Shown one piece after another: positions 8,334 to 17,000 of a DNA stretch of 64,000 nt (position 1 is its first letter; the number at the start of each line of letters is the position of its first letter). Source of the stretch: Aurantibacter_A sp039941195 (GTDB lineage: Bacteria > Bacteroidota > Bacteroidia > Flavobacteriales > Flavobacteriaceae); contig NZ_JBDVFA010000085.1 in assembly GCF_039941195.1 (NCBI RefSeq), forward strand, positions 124,001 through 188,000. The letters run 5' to 3'. The position numbers and the translations under genes are program-made. The notes beneath the pieces were generated by a model. The model was not told the origin of the DNA and did no database searches. It worked only from the letters and a program-made list of their open reading frames with translations.

Positions 8334-9676
8334 TGAAAAAACTTATTTATTGTATTTTATTCTTGTTTAGTTTCTCCTGCTCAGATGACTCAAAAATAGT
8401 TTCACTTGATGATGCTACTGAGGTTTTTTATGGTGAAATAGAATGGGTGAAAAGTTTTGGAGGTTCAGGTTCAGATACTGCGAGGTCCATAATAAAAACG
8501 AATGATGGAGGATATGCAGTTTTAGGTTATACCAACAGTATTGATGGTGATATTTCAGATAAAACACATCCTTTTGTAGATTATTGGATGTTAAAATTGA
8601 GTGCTCAGGGTGATTTGCAATGGAGTAAAACTTATGGCGGAAGTGGTGAAGATATTGGCCAAAGTATTTTGCAGACAAGTGATGGAGGCTATGCATTAAC
8701 AGGTTATGCTCAAAGTGCCGATGGCGATGGAAGTAGTAATGCTGGATATCACGACAATTGGATAATCCGATTAGATAATCAAGGAACTATTTTGTGGGAA
8801 AGAAGTTTTGGTTTCTCAGGTCATGATCATTCGTATGATATAATAGAGACGGATGATGGAGGTTTATTCTTTGCGGGTTTTATAGATATTACTGCAGCTC
8901 GGGAAGATGGCTTCTCTGAAAAGGGAGAATTTTTAACTAGGCACGGTGTTGGAGAGTTTTGGGGAACTAAATTAGATGCGGATGGAAACGTACTATGGAG
9001 AAAATATTTTGGTGGCACTAATAATGATCGCGCATATGGGGTGGTGAATTCAGAAGATGGCGGATTTGTTTTAGCTGGATTTACGGAGAGTACCGATTAT
9101 GATATTTCTAACAACAGAGGGAGTTACGATTTTTGGATTGTTAAAGTGGATAGCGCGGGTGATTTTGTATGGGAGCGGGCATATGGAGGCACGGGTATTG
9201 ATCGAGCTTATGATATTGTTAATACCTCAGATGGGGGTTATGCAATTACAGGGCATACTTTGAGTGACGATTTAGATGTAAGTGAAAATAATGGAGAGTC
9301 TGATATTTGGTTAATCAAACTAAATGACAATGGAGAACTGCTATGGGAAAATTCACTCGGTGGTTCTGGATTTGAATTAGCAGAAGAATTATGTGAGACG
9401 TATGACGGTGGATTAATGATTATTGGAAATTCAAAAAGTGTTGATTCAGACTTAGTGGAAAGTAGCGGCGAGAATGATATTTGGATTATCCGAACAGATT
9501 CAAAGGGTCAATTAGAATGGCAAAAAACTATGGGCGGATCAAATTTAGATTATGGATACGACATAATTGAAAATGATGATGGAAGTATAATGGTAGCGGC
9601 AGAAATATTAAGTCAAGATTTTCCTGGTATAATCAATAAGGGAGCGACTGATGCCGTGCTGGTTAAATTAAAATAG
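8333..9676 (+). CDS. Lipoprotein with seven beta-propeller-like repeats
   Basis: 447 residues from the ATG at 8333, which overlaps the preceding TGA; a TTG one codon upstream is less likely. C16 in SFSCSDD is the lipidation site. Seven repeats begin near residues 38, 97, 155, 222, 280, 338 and 397, each with the form W.k.fGGsg.D.a..i..t.DGGy...G.t.s...d......D.w..kld..G. A seven-bladed propeller is the natural inference. The function is unknown; the coupled partner is also a propeller lipoprotein, so they may form one surface complex. Confidence 0.8.
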   Translation: MKKLIYCILFLFSFSCSDDSKIVSLDDATEVFYGEIEWVKSFGGSGSDTARSIIKTNDGGYAVLGYTNSIDGDISDKTHPFVDYWMLKLSAQGDLQWSKTYGGSGEDIGQSILQTSDGGYALTGYAQSADGDGSSNAGYHDNWIIRLDNQGTILWERSFGFSGHDHSYDIIETDDGGLFFAGFIDITAAREDGFSEKGEFLTRHGVGEFWGTKLDADGNVLWRKYFGGTNNDRAYGVVNSEDGGFVLAGFTESTDYDISNNRGSYDFWIVKVDSAGDFVWERAYGGTGIDRAYDIVNTSDGGYAITGHTLSDDLDVSENNGESDIWLIKLNDNGELLWENSLGGSGFELAEELCETYDGGLMIIGNSKSVDSDLVESSGENDIWIIRTDSKGQLEWQKTMGGSNLDYGYDIIENDDGSIMVAAEILSQDFPGIINKGATDAVLVKLK

Positions 9677-10031
9677 TTGATTTATTCTTCAAATTCTTTT
9701 CATGTTCCATTTAATTTGTTTAAGTTAATAGAAGTACTTCATTATTAAATTATTGATATAAAACAGGATTTTTATCAATACAAAGTCTCAATATTTTTTT
9801 TGATATTCAATCCTATTTATTAAATATAGCGTGTTAAAGCTTGTCAGATTGTTGAGCTATGTAAGTAGGGTGTCGTCAATTAGTTGATAGATAGGGCTAT
9901 TTAAGACATATTTCACAAAGAAATATATATAGAAAATACCTATGATAGCATACAATATAATAATGTAAGTAAATGCGGTAAAACCCTACTAATAAACTAT
10001 ATTTGTAAGCTATTTAGAATCATAACAGATA
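9677..10031. other. 355-bp gene-free region before the SUF operon
   Basis: No gene is seen. An AT-only hairpin lies at 9752-9779 (ATTGATA and TATCAAT arms extended by AAAA/TTTT with one bulged T, loop CAGGA). The right end carries the sufA -7 box. I see no clear Fe-S or iron-regulator operator. Confidence 0.5.
9998..10005 (+). promoter_or_regulatory. -7 box of the SUF operon
   Basis: TATATTTG is an exact TAnnTTTG match about 27 bases before the sufA ATG. No TTG is present at -33, so the promoter may need an activator or use only the -7 box. Confidence 0.5.
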
Positions 10032-10361
10032 ATGATACAAGTTTCAGAAACAGCAAAAAACAGAGTAGTAAGTCTTATGGCCGAAAGCGGTTATGATGCT
10101 TCAAAAGACTATGTGCGTGTTGGAGTAAAAAGTGGAGGTTGCAGCGGTTTGTCATACGAATTAGATTTTGACAGAGAGATGAGTGAGACTGATAAGGTTT
10201 TTGAAGATAACGACGTGCGTATAGTAGTAGATAAAAAAAGCTTTCTTTACTTGGTGGGTACTACCTTAGAATATTCGGGTGGTCTTAATGGTAAAGGCTT
10301 TGTATTTAATAATCCGAATGCACAACGAACTTGTGGATGTGGAGAAAGTTTTTCATTATAA
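10032..10361 (+). CDS. sufA: Iron-sulfur carrier, SufA/IscA/ErpA family
   Basis: A 109-residue A-type carrier that accepts an Fe-S cluster from the SufBCD scaffold and hands it to target enzymes. The three conserved cysteines are present: one in SGGCSGLSY and two in the C-terminal CGCG. It opens the SUF operon, 40 bases before sufB. A-type carriers share the same motifs, so the choice of SufA over ErpA rests on operon position. Confidence 0.9.
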   Translation: MIQVSETAKNRVVSLMAESGYDASKDYVRVGVKSGGCSGLSYELDFDREMSETDKVFEDNDVRIVVDKKSFLYLVGTTLEYSGGLNGKGFVFNNPNAQRTCGCGESFSL

Positions 10362-10401
10362 ATTGTTGATTTACTATTGGTAATCAACTTATTGAAAATT
10401 T

Positions 10402-11847
10402 ATGGCATATACAGAAGAGGAATTAAAAAAGGAATTAGAAACCAAGGAATACGAATATGGTTTTTATACTGCTATTGAGTCAGATACCTTACCAAAAGGG
10501 CTTAATGAAGATATAGTAATTGCCATTTCTAAAAAGAAGGAAGAGCCAGAATGGATGACTGAATGGCGTCTTGAAGCTTTTAGGATATGGGAGAAAATGG
10601 AGGAGCCAGATTGGGCAAATGTTAACTATGAAAAGCCAGATTTTCAGGCGATTAGTTACTATTCAGCTCCTAAATCAGCAAATCCTAATAAATCTTTGGA
10701 TGATGTAGATCCGGATTTGTTGGAGATGTATCGAAAATTAGGAATTTCGGTTGATGAGCAAAAAAGATTGCAAAACGTAGCTGTTGATATTGTAGTAGAT
10801 TCGGTTTCGGTGGCAACTACCTTTAAAAAGACCTTAGCAGAAAAAGGGATAATTTTTATGCCAATTTCGGAAGCAATTAAAGAGCATCCCGAATTGGTAA
10901 AAAAATATATGGGAACAGTAGTTCCAAAAACTGATAATTTTTATGCCGCTTTAAATTCAGCTGTGTTTACAGATGGTTCATTTTGCTACATTCCAAAAGG
11001 AGTAAAATGCCCGATGGAATTGTCCACTTATTTCCGAATTAACGAAGGAGGAACTGGACAGTTTGAGCGTACGTTGGTTATTGCTGATGAAAGTAGTTAT
11101 GTGAGTTATTTAGAGGGGTGTACAGCACCTTCTCGAGATGAAAATCAATTACACGCAGCTGTAGTTGAGCTTATCGCGTTAGATGATGCTGAGATTAAAT
11201 ACTCTACGGTACAAAATTGGTTCCCTGGTGATAAAGAAGGAAAAGGCGGTGTTTATAATTTTGTTACCAAGCGTGGAATTTGCGAGAAAAACGCAAAAAT
11301 TTCTTGGACACAAGTTGAAACTGGTTCAGCTGTTACTTGGAAATATCCCTCTTGTATTTTAAAGGGTGATAATTCTGTAGGAGAGTTTTATTCTATTGCA
11401 GTAACTAATAATTTTCAACAAGCAGATACCGGAACAAAAATGGTGCACTTAGGTAAAAATACCAGAAGTACAATTATTTCTAAAGGTATATCGGCCGGAA
11501 AATCGCAAAATAGTTATCGTGGTTTAGTACAGGTGAATAGTAGAGCTGAGAATGCTAGAAATTTTTCGCAATGTGATTCTTTGTTAATGGGTAACGAATG
11601 TGGTGCACATACTTTTCCTTATATCGAGGCAAAGAATAAAAGTGCCCAAATTGAGCATGAAGCAACCACCAGTAAAATTGGTGAAGATCAAATATTCTAT
11701 TGCAACCAAAGAGGTATCGATACTGAAAAAGCAATTGCATTGATTGTAAATGGTTTTAGTAAAGAGGTATTGAATAAACTTCCAATGGAGTTTGCGGTAG
11801 AGGCTCAGAAATTGTTAGAAATTAGTTTGGAAGGATCGGTAGGATAG
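10402..11847 (+). CDS. sufB: Fe-S cluster assembly scaffold subunit SufB
   Basis: A 481-residue subunit of the SufBCD scaffold on which Fe-S clusters are built. The sequence has the SufB landmarks FCYIPKGVKCPMELSTYFRI, VSYLEGCTAPSRDENQLHAA and the C-terminal part with SQCDSLLMG and HEATTSKIGEDQIFY, ending with the helical NGFSKEVLNKLPMEF. Length is normal. It is followed by sufC after 107 bases containing a hairpin. Confidence 0.95.
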   Translation: MAYTEEELKKELETKEYEYGFYTAIESDTLPKGLNEDIVIAISKKKEEPEWMTEWRLEAFRIWEKMEEPDWANVNYEKPDFQAISYYSAPKSANPNKSLDDVDPDLLEMYRKLGISVDEQKRLQNVAVDIVVDSVSVATTFKKTLAEKGIIFMPISEAIKEHPELVKKYMGTVVPKTDNFYAALNSAVFTDGSFCYIPKGVKCPMELSTYFRINEGGTGQFERTLVIADESSYVSYLEGCTAPSRDENQLHAAVVELIALDDAEIKYSTVQNWFPGDKEGKGGVYNFVTKRGICEKNAKISWTQVETGSAVTWKYPSCILKGDNSVGEFYSIAVTNNFQQADTGTKMVHLGKNTRSTIISKGISAGKSQNSYRGLVQVNSRAENARNFSQCDSLLMGNECGAHTFPYIEAKNKSAQIEHEATTSKIGEDQIFYCNQRGIDTEKAIALIVNGFSKEVLNKLPMEFAVEAQKLLEISLEGSVG

Positions 11848-11872
11848 CAAATTTGTATTGTGAAAAAGTATA

Positions 11873-11898
11873 GGTGCTTTCAAAGCCTTTGCAGCACC
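11873..11898. repeat. Hairpin between sufB and sufC
   Basis: The arms GGTGCT (11873-11878) and AGCACC (11893-11898) pair, with an inner CAAA/TTTG stem. No T run follows, so it is not a standard terminator; a role in mRNA processing or stability inside the operon is possible. Confidence 0.45.
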
Positions 11899-11954
11899 AA
11901 AAAGTAGATTTTGAGAAAAAGCCAGTAGCGCCAAAATATTTAAATTAAAGTAAG

Positions 11955-12707
11955 ATGTTGAAAATTAATGACTTGCATGCAAGTGTTGACGATAAAGAAA
12001 TATTAAAGGGTATAAATTTAACGGTAAACCCAGGTGAAGTACATGCTATTATGGGTCCTAATGGATCAGGTAAAAGTACTTTAGCTTCAGTTATAGCGGG
12101 TAAAGAAGAATTTGAAGTAACGAAAGGTTCCGTGGTTCTAGATGGGGAAGATCTTGAAGATGACTCCCCTGAAGAAAGAGCACACAAAGGAATTTTTCTT
12201 TCATTTCAATATCCTGTAGAAATTCCAGGAGTTTCGGTAACGAATTTCATGAAAACGGCCATTAATGAATCTAGAAAGGCTAGAGGATTAGAAGATATGC
12301 CAGCTAATGAAATGTTGAAACTTATCAGAGAAAAATCAGAATTGTTAGAAATAGATCGCAAATTCTTGTCGCGTTCTTTAAATGAAGGTTTTTCTGGTGG
12401 TGAGAAAAAACGAAATGAGATTTTTCAAATGGCGATGTTAGAACCTAAGCTAGCTATTTTAGATGAAACAGATTCAGGATTAGATATTGATGCTTTGCGT
12501 ATTGTAGCTAATGGCGTAAATAAGTTGAAAAGTAAGAACAATGCAGTAATAGTAATTACACATTACCAGCGTTTACTTGAATATATCGTTCCAGATTTTG
12601 TGCATGTATTACACAACGGAAAAATTGTAAAGTCGGGTGGTAAAGAATTAGCACACGAGCTTGAAGAAAAAGGATACGATTGGTTAAAACAAGAAACAGC
12701 GGTTTAA
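11955..12707 (+). CDS. sufC: Fe-S cluster assembly ATPase SufC
   Basis: A 250-residue ABC-type ATPase that drives the SufBCD scaffold. It carries Walker A GPNGSGKST, the SufC form of the signature FSGGEKKRNEIFQM, Walker B with LAILDETDSGLD, and the switch histidine in VITHYQRLL. It is soluble, with no membrane partner. The gap to sufD holds an unusual heptamer repeat. Confidence 0.96.
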   Translation: MLKINDLHASVDDKEILKGINLTVNPGEVHAIMGPNGSGKSTLASVIAGKEEFEVTKGSVVLDGEDLEDDSPEERAHKGIFLSFQYPVEIPGVSVTNFMKTAINESRKARGLEDMPANEMLKLIREKSELLEIDRKFLSRSLNEGFSGGEKKRNEIFQMAMLEPKLAILDETDSGLDIDALRIVANGVNKLKSKNNAVIVITHYQRLLEYIVPDFVHVLHNGKIVKSGGKELAHELEEKGYDWLKQETAV

Positions 12708-12713
12708 AAAATT

Positions 12714-12776
12714 AGTACTAAGTACAAAGTACTTGGTACAGAGCACTTATTACTTTGTACTAAGCACTTAATACTA
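12714..12776 (+). repeat. Nine-copy 7-bp tandem repeat between sufC and sufD
   Basis: From 12714 to 12776 the sequence divides exactly into nine heptamers: AGTACTA, AGTACAA, AGTACTT, GGTACAG, AGCACTT, ATTACTT, TGTACTA, AGCACTT, AATACTA. The consensus is AGTACTT. It fills nearly the whole sufC-sufD gap. The heptamers are imperfect, so it is not a simple slippage product of recent origin. Confidence 0.85.
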
Positions 12777-12783
12777 AAGATAT

Positions 12784-14100
12784 ATGGATTTAAAAGAGAA
12801 GTTGATATCGTCTTTTATGGCGTTTGAGAATAATGTTGATGTAGAACATCCAGTGCACGACATACGTTCAAGTGCGATAAAGAATTTTGAAGAAAAAGGG
12901 TTTCCTTCTAAAAAGAATGAAGCATGGAAATATACTTCGTTAAATAGTCTGCAAAAAGTTGATTTTAGTATTTTTCCTAAGGAAGAAAGCAAAATTGAGT
13001 ATAACGATGTCAAGAAATATTTTATTCATGAAATAGACACGTATAAAATTGTGTTTATAGATGGTATTTATAGTTCTTACTTATCTGAAACCACTCATGA
13101 TGGTGTAGATATTTGTTTAATGAGCTCGGCGCTAACAAAGCCAATGTACAAACCTGTTATAGAGGTTTATTTTAATAAGGTAGCTGCAAAAGATGAATCA
13201 TTAACATCATTAAATACTGCCTTTAGTAGAGAGGGTGCTTTTATTTACATTCCTAAAAATAAGATGCCAAAGAAGCCTGTTGAAATAGTACATTTTGCTA
13301 CAGGAAATGAAGCTACCTTAATGCTGCAACCTCGTAATTTAATAATTGCTGAAGAAAATGCAGAATTGCAGGTCATCGAAAGACATCAGAGTCTTACGTC
13401 AAATGAGGTGCTAACGAATTCAGTTACCGAAATATTTGCGGCCAAAAATGCAATAATTGACTATTATAAAGTGCAGAACAATGTTAGTACTGCCTCAATG
13501 ATTGATAATACGTATATAGATCAAAAGGATAAGAGTGTAGTTAAGGTGCATACTTTTTCGTTTGGTGGTAAATTGACACGTAACAATCTTAATTTCTATC
13601 AAAATGGAGAGTATATAGATTCTACCATGAAGGGTGTAACCATATTAGGTGAAAAACAGCATGTAGATCACCACACTTTAGTACATCATATAGAACCAAA
13701 TTGTGAAAGTCATCAAGATTATAAAGGAATTTATGGTGAGAAATCAACAGGGGTGTTTAACGGTAAAATTATTGTAGATAAGATTGCACAGAAAACAAAT
13801 GCATTCCAGCAAAATAATAACATTCTAATAAGCGATAAAGCTACGATAAATACCAAACCTCAATTGGAGATTTTCGCTGATGACGTAAAGTGTTCTCATG
13901 GTTGTACCATAGGGCAGTTGGATGAAGATGCACTTTTCTATTTGCAATCTAGAGGTATTCCTAAGAAAGAGGCTAGAGCATTATTAATGTATGCTTTTGC
14001 TAACAATGTGCTTGAAAGTGTTCGTATTCCGGAGTTAAAAGCAAGAATCAATAAATTGATTGCTAAGAAATTAGGTGTAAATCTGGGTTTTGATATTTAG
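12784..14100 (+). CDS. sufD: Fe-S cluster assembly scaffold subunit SufD
   Basis: A 438-residue partner of SufB in the scaffold. The N-terminal part (KKNEAWKYTSL) and the beta-helix core with the C-terminal ADDVKCSHGCTIGQLDEDALFYLQSRGI are diagnostic. The conserved histidine and cysteine of KCSHGCT are present. The next gene's frame overlaps its end by about 11 bases if the TTG start is used. Confidence 0.95.
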   Translation: MDLKEKLISSFMAFENNVDVEHPVHDIRSSAIKNFEEKGFPSKKNEAWKYTSLNSLQKVDFSIFPKEESKIEYNDVKKYFIHEIDTYKIVFIDGIYSSYLSETTHDGVDICLMSSALTKPMYKPVIEVYFNKVAAKDESLTSLNTAFSREGAFIYIPKNKMPKKPVEIVHFATGNEATLMLQPRNLIIAEENAELQVIERHQSLTSNEVLTNSVTEIFAAKNAIIDYYKVQNNVSTASMIDNTYIDQKDKSVVKVHTFSFGGKLTRNNLNFYQNGEYIDSTMKGVTILGEKQHVDHHTLVHHIEPNCESHQDYKGIYGEKSTGVFNGKIIVDKIAQKTNAFQQNNNILISDKATINTKPQLEIFADDVKCSHGCTIGQLDEDALFYLQSRGIPKKEARALLMYAFANNVLESVRIPELKARINKLIAKKLGVNLGFDI

Positions 14101-14770
14101 GCCTAATAACTATAAACATTCAATTGTGAACACTTTGTTAGTGTTTGTGTTGTTGATTTTGCTTCCAAAAGAAAGTGAGGCCCAAGAAGCTCGCTTTGGC
14201 CTAAAAGGTGGATTAAATTATTCTTCGATCGTAGGTGATTTAACTAACGGAATGAAGTTTAGATTTTCTGGTCATGGAGGTGTTTTTCTAGAAGTTGATT
14301 TTTCCAATAAGTTCGCTTTAAGACCAGAATTACTGTATTCTTCGCAGGGTTTTCAATATAGTACAGATTTAAATGCTATCGAAAATCAGGGTAGTAGTGG
14401 TGATCAAAATGACTATAGAACTAATGTGCAGTTGAATTTTTTGACCGTTCCTATTTTGGGTAAATTTGAGATGAATGAAAATTATTGGTTGGAGTTTGGA
14501 CCGCAATTTGGTTTTCTCTTAAATCAAGTAACTAAAATTAAGAATCTCGATGAGTTAGATGGTGCAAATACGACATCTAAAAGTAAAATTTCTGGTGATT
14601 TTCAATTAGATTATGGAGCAGCAGTAGGGGTCGGATTTGTTTTAAATGATCAACTGTCCGTTGCCCCTAGGTTCTACTTAGGTCTACGTAATCGGCTAAA
14701 TGGCCTAGGTGATAATGTTCAGAATTACAATGCCGCAATTCAGCTTTCTGTAAATTATTTATTTAGATAA
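14090..14770 (+). CDS. Porin-family outer-membrane beta-barrel inside the suf operon
   Basis: A 226-residue protein with a signal peptide (TLLVFVLLILLPKESEA) followed by ARFGLKGGLNYSS, alternating barrel strands and a terminal aromatic (NYLFR). This is the PorT/OmpW-like outer-membrane barrel type of Bacteroidota. There is no ATG near the start: a TTG at 14090 overlaps sufD and a GTG lies at 14126; either keeps the signal peptide. It is a paralogue of the barrel at 56819, with which it shares the pattern KGGLN..SI and PELLYSSQG. Its presence between sufD and sufS is odd; no Fe-S role is known for the family. Confidence 0.75.
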   Translation: MIFRPNNYKHSIVNTLLVFVLLILLPKESEAQEARFGLKGGLNYSSIVGDLTNGMKFRFSGHGGVFLEVDFSNKFALRPELLYSSQGFQYSTDLNAIENQGSSGDQNDYRTNVQLNFLTVPILGKFEMNENYWLEFGPQFGFLLNQVTKIKNLDELDGANTTSKSKISGDFQLDYGAAVGVGFVLNDQLSVAPRFYLGLRNRLNGLGDNVQNYNAAIQLSVNYLFR

Positions 14771-14857
14771 GATTCTTCTAGTAGATTAGAATTGCAAGTA
14801 GTAATATTTCTAAATTTTAATGCTTTGTAAGTATCTTTACAATTCAAAACCTTCACT

Positions 14858-16072
14858 ATGTTTAATGTGCAAAAAATTCGAAAAGATTTTCCTATTCTCA
14901 ATCGAGAGGTTAATGGAAAACCCCTAGTTTATTTTGATAATGCAGCTACTTCTCAGACACCTGTGCAGGTTATTAATTGTATTGTCGACTATTATTCTAA
15001 TTATAATGCCAATATACATAGGGGGGTACATTCTTTGTCGCAAGAGGCCACTGATAAATATGAACTGGCAAGGCAAAAAATTCAAAAACATTTTAATGCT
15101 GCAAATGCTTTTGAGGTCATTTTTACCTCAGGAACCACGCATGCTATAAATTTAGTAGCGAACGGTTTTTCATCGTTTTTAAAAGAAGGAGATGAAATAA
15201 TTGTTTCTGCAATGGAACATCATTCCAATATTGTGCCTTGGCAGATGTTGTGTGAAAGAACGGGTGCCATCTTAAAAGTAATTCCTATGAATGAAGAAGG
15301 GGAATTATTGATGGATGTATATCAAGAATTGTTGTCTGAAAAAACGAAATTGGTTTTTTGCAATCATGTTTCTAATGCCTTGGGAACAATAAATCCAATT
15401 AAAGAAATTATTAAAAGAGCTCATAATGTAGGTGCGGCTGTGTTAATTGATGGTGCCCAAGCTGCTCCGCATTTAGTTGCAGACGTTCAAGAATTAGATG
15501 TTGACTTTTATACGGTTTCAGCACATAAGGTTTGTGGCCCGACTGGTGTTGGCATGCTTTATGGCAAGGAAGATTGGTTGAAAATATTACCTCCCTATCA
15601 AGGAGGAGGAGAAATGATTGCTGAAGTAACTTTTGAGAAAACTACATATGCAGAACTTCCGCATAAATTTGAAGCAGGTACGCCTAATATCTGTGGTGGA
15701 ATTGCTTTTGGAGCAGCATTAGATTACATGAATACTGTTGGTTTTGATTCAATTGCTGCTTATGAAAATGAGCTTTTGCAGTATGCTACGGAAAAATTGT
15801 TAGCAATAGATGGGTTAAGAATTTATGGCACGGCAGCACATAAAACAGGAGTAATTTCATTTAATATAGAAGGTTTGCATCCTTATGATATAGGTTCAAT
15901 TTTAGATAAGCTTGGAATTGCTGTTCGAACGGGTCATCATTGTGCACAGCCCATAATGGATTTTTACAAGATTCCTGGTACGGTAAGAGCTAGTTTTAGT
16001 TTTTATAATACTAAGGAAGAGATAGATGTTCTAGTTGAAGGGGTAGAACGGGCAAAAAATATGCTACAGTAG
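14858..16072 (+). CDS. sufS: Cysteine desulfurase SufS
   Basis: A 404-residue PLP enzyme that takes sulfur from cysteine as a persulfide for cluster assembly. The PLP lysine lies in VSAHKVCGPTGVG, the catalytic cysteine in RTGHHCAQP, and the N-terminal YFDNAATSQTP is typical of the SufS/CsdA class. Its partner sufE follows after 71 bases with its own promoter. Confidence 0.95.
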   Translation: MFNVQKIRKDFPILNREVNGKPLVYFDNAATSQTPVQVINCIVDYYSNYNANIHRGVHSLSQEATDKYELARQKIQKHFNAANAFEVIFTSGTTHAINLVANGFSSFLKEGDEIIVSAMEHHSNIVPWQMLCERTGAILKVIPMNEEGELLMDVYQELLSEKTKLVFCNHVSNALGTINPIKEIIKRAHNVGAAVLIDGAQAAPHLVADVQELDVDFYTVSAHKVCGPTGVGMLYGKEDWLKILPPYQGGGEMIAEVTFEKTTYAELPHKFEAGTPNICGGIAFGAALDYMNTVGFDSIAAYENELLQYATEKLLAIDGLRIYGTAAHKTGVISFNIEGLHPYDIGSILDKLGIAVRTGHHCAQPIMDFYKIPGTVRASFSFYNTKEEIDVLVEGVERAKNMLQ

Positions 16073-16098
16073 TCATTTGTTATCATTACCTTAAAGAA

Positions 16099-16129
16099 TT
16101 GATTGCCACTTATTCTTATCGTATTTTTG
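16099..16129 (+). promoter_or_regulatory. Promoter of sufE-sufT-DUF2480
   Basis: TTG at 16099-16101, a 20-base spacer and TATTTTTG at 16122-16129 fit the Bacteroidota housekeeping promoter (TTG, about 19-21 bases, TAnnTTTG). It would start transcription just before the sufE ATG at 16144 and give the end of the SUF cluster separate control. Confidence 0.6.
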
Positions 16130-16143
16130 TAGAAAATTAGTGC

Positions 16144-16566
16144 ATGAAGATTAAAGAAATTCAGGAAGAAATTATTGATGAGTTTGCAATGTTCGAAGAT
16201 TGGATGCAACGCTATGAATACATGATAGAATTAGGTAAATTGTTGCCTTTAATTGACGAACAATATAAAACTGAAGATTATATTATTAAGGGTTGTCAAA
16301 GTAAAGTTTGGGTCCACGCAAAATTAGAAAGTGATAAATTGATTTTTACGGCAGATAGTGATGCAATAATTACGAAAGGTATAATTGCGATTTTAATACG
16401 TGCTTTTAGCAATCAAACACCGCAGGATATTATTAATGCAGATACTGCTTTTATTGACGAAATTGGATTAAAAGAACATTTGTCTCCTACAAGAGCAAAT
16501 GGTTTAGTAAGTATGTTAAAGCAAATAAAACTGTATGCTATTGCTTACCAAACGCAGATAGAATAA
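16144..16566 (+). CDS. sufE: Sulfur acceptor SufE
   Basis: A 140-residue protein that takes the persulfide from SufS and passes it to SufB. The acceptor cysteine lies in KGCQSKVW, and the family pattern DEQYKTEDYIIKGCQSKVW and SPTRANGL is complete. Position after sufS supports the name over CsdE. Confidence 0.94.
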   Translation: MKIKEIQEEIIDEFAMFEDWMQRYEYMIELGKLLPLIDEQYKTEDYIIKGCQSKVWVHAKLESDKLIFTADSDAIITKGIIAILIRAFSNQTPQDIINADTAFIDEIGLKEHLSPTRANGLVSMLKQIKLYAIAYQTQIE

Positions 16567-16644
16567 AAGAGACTTAAGTAAATGTGTTTTTTACCGTCTA
16601 TATAGGTATTGATACGATTATTAAAGTAAATAAATTGAAGAAAG

Positions 16645-16977
16645 ATGAGCGAAGAAACTACAACCGTAGATACAGAAGAGTTAGGTGAGAAAATAGTGCG
16701 AGTGCTCAAAACTATTTATGATCCAGAGATTCCAGTAGATGTATATGAACTTGGTTTAATATATGATGTTTTAGTAAATGAAGATAATGAGGTTAAAATA
16801 TTAATGACATTAACTTCTCCAAACTGTCCGGTAGCAGAATCGCTACCTGCGGAAGTGGAAGAAAAGGTAAAGTCGTTAGACTTGGTTAATGATGCTCATG
16901 TGGAAATAACTTTTGATCCACCATGGACTCAAGAATTGATGAGTGAAGAAGCTAAACTAGAACTGGGTTTTCTTTAA
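16645..16977 (+). CDS. sufT: SUF system Fe-S assembly protein SufT (MIP18/DUF59)
   Basis: A 110-residue MIP18-family protein that helps mature Fe-S proteins. DPEIPVDVYELGLIYDV and the reactive-cysteine segment TSPNCPVAESLP are the family hallmarks. It lies between sufE and the DUF2480 gene. The exact step it serves is not settled for bacteria. Confidence 0.9.
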   Translation: MSEETTTVDTEELGEKIVRVLKTIYDPEIPVDVYELGLIYDVLVNEDNEVKILMTLTSPNCPVAESLPAEVEEKVKSLDLVNDAHVEITFDPPWTQELMSEEAKLELGFL

Positions 16978-17000
16978 TAATTTAATATTCTACCGTAATT

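Noticed and set aside
8415..8696. 93-codon minus-strand frame in the repeat lipoprotein gene
   Set aside because: It is antisense to regular repeats and His-rich only because of the GATGG codons on the other strand.
9752..9779. Hairpin as terminator of the repeat-lipoprotein gene
   Set aside because: The stem is nearly all A/T, no T run follows and it lies 76 bases past the stop, so I list it only as a structural note.
12714..12776. CRISPR or transposon end
   Set aside because: The heptamers are contiguous, without spacers, target-site duplication or transposase.
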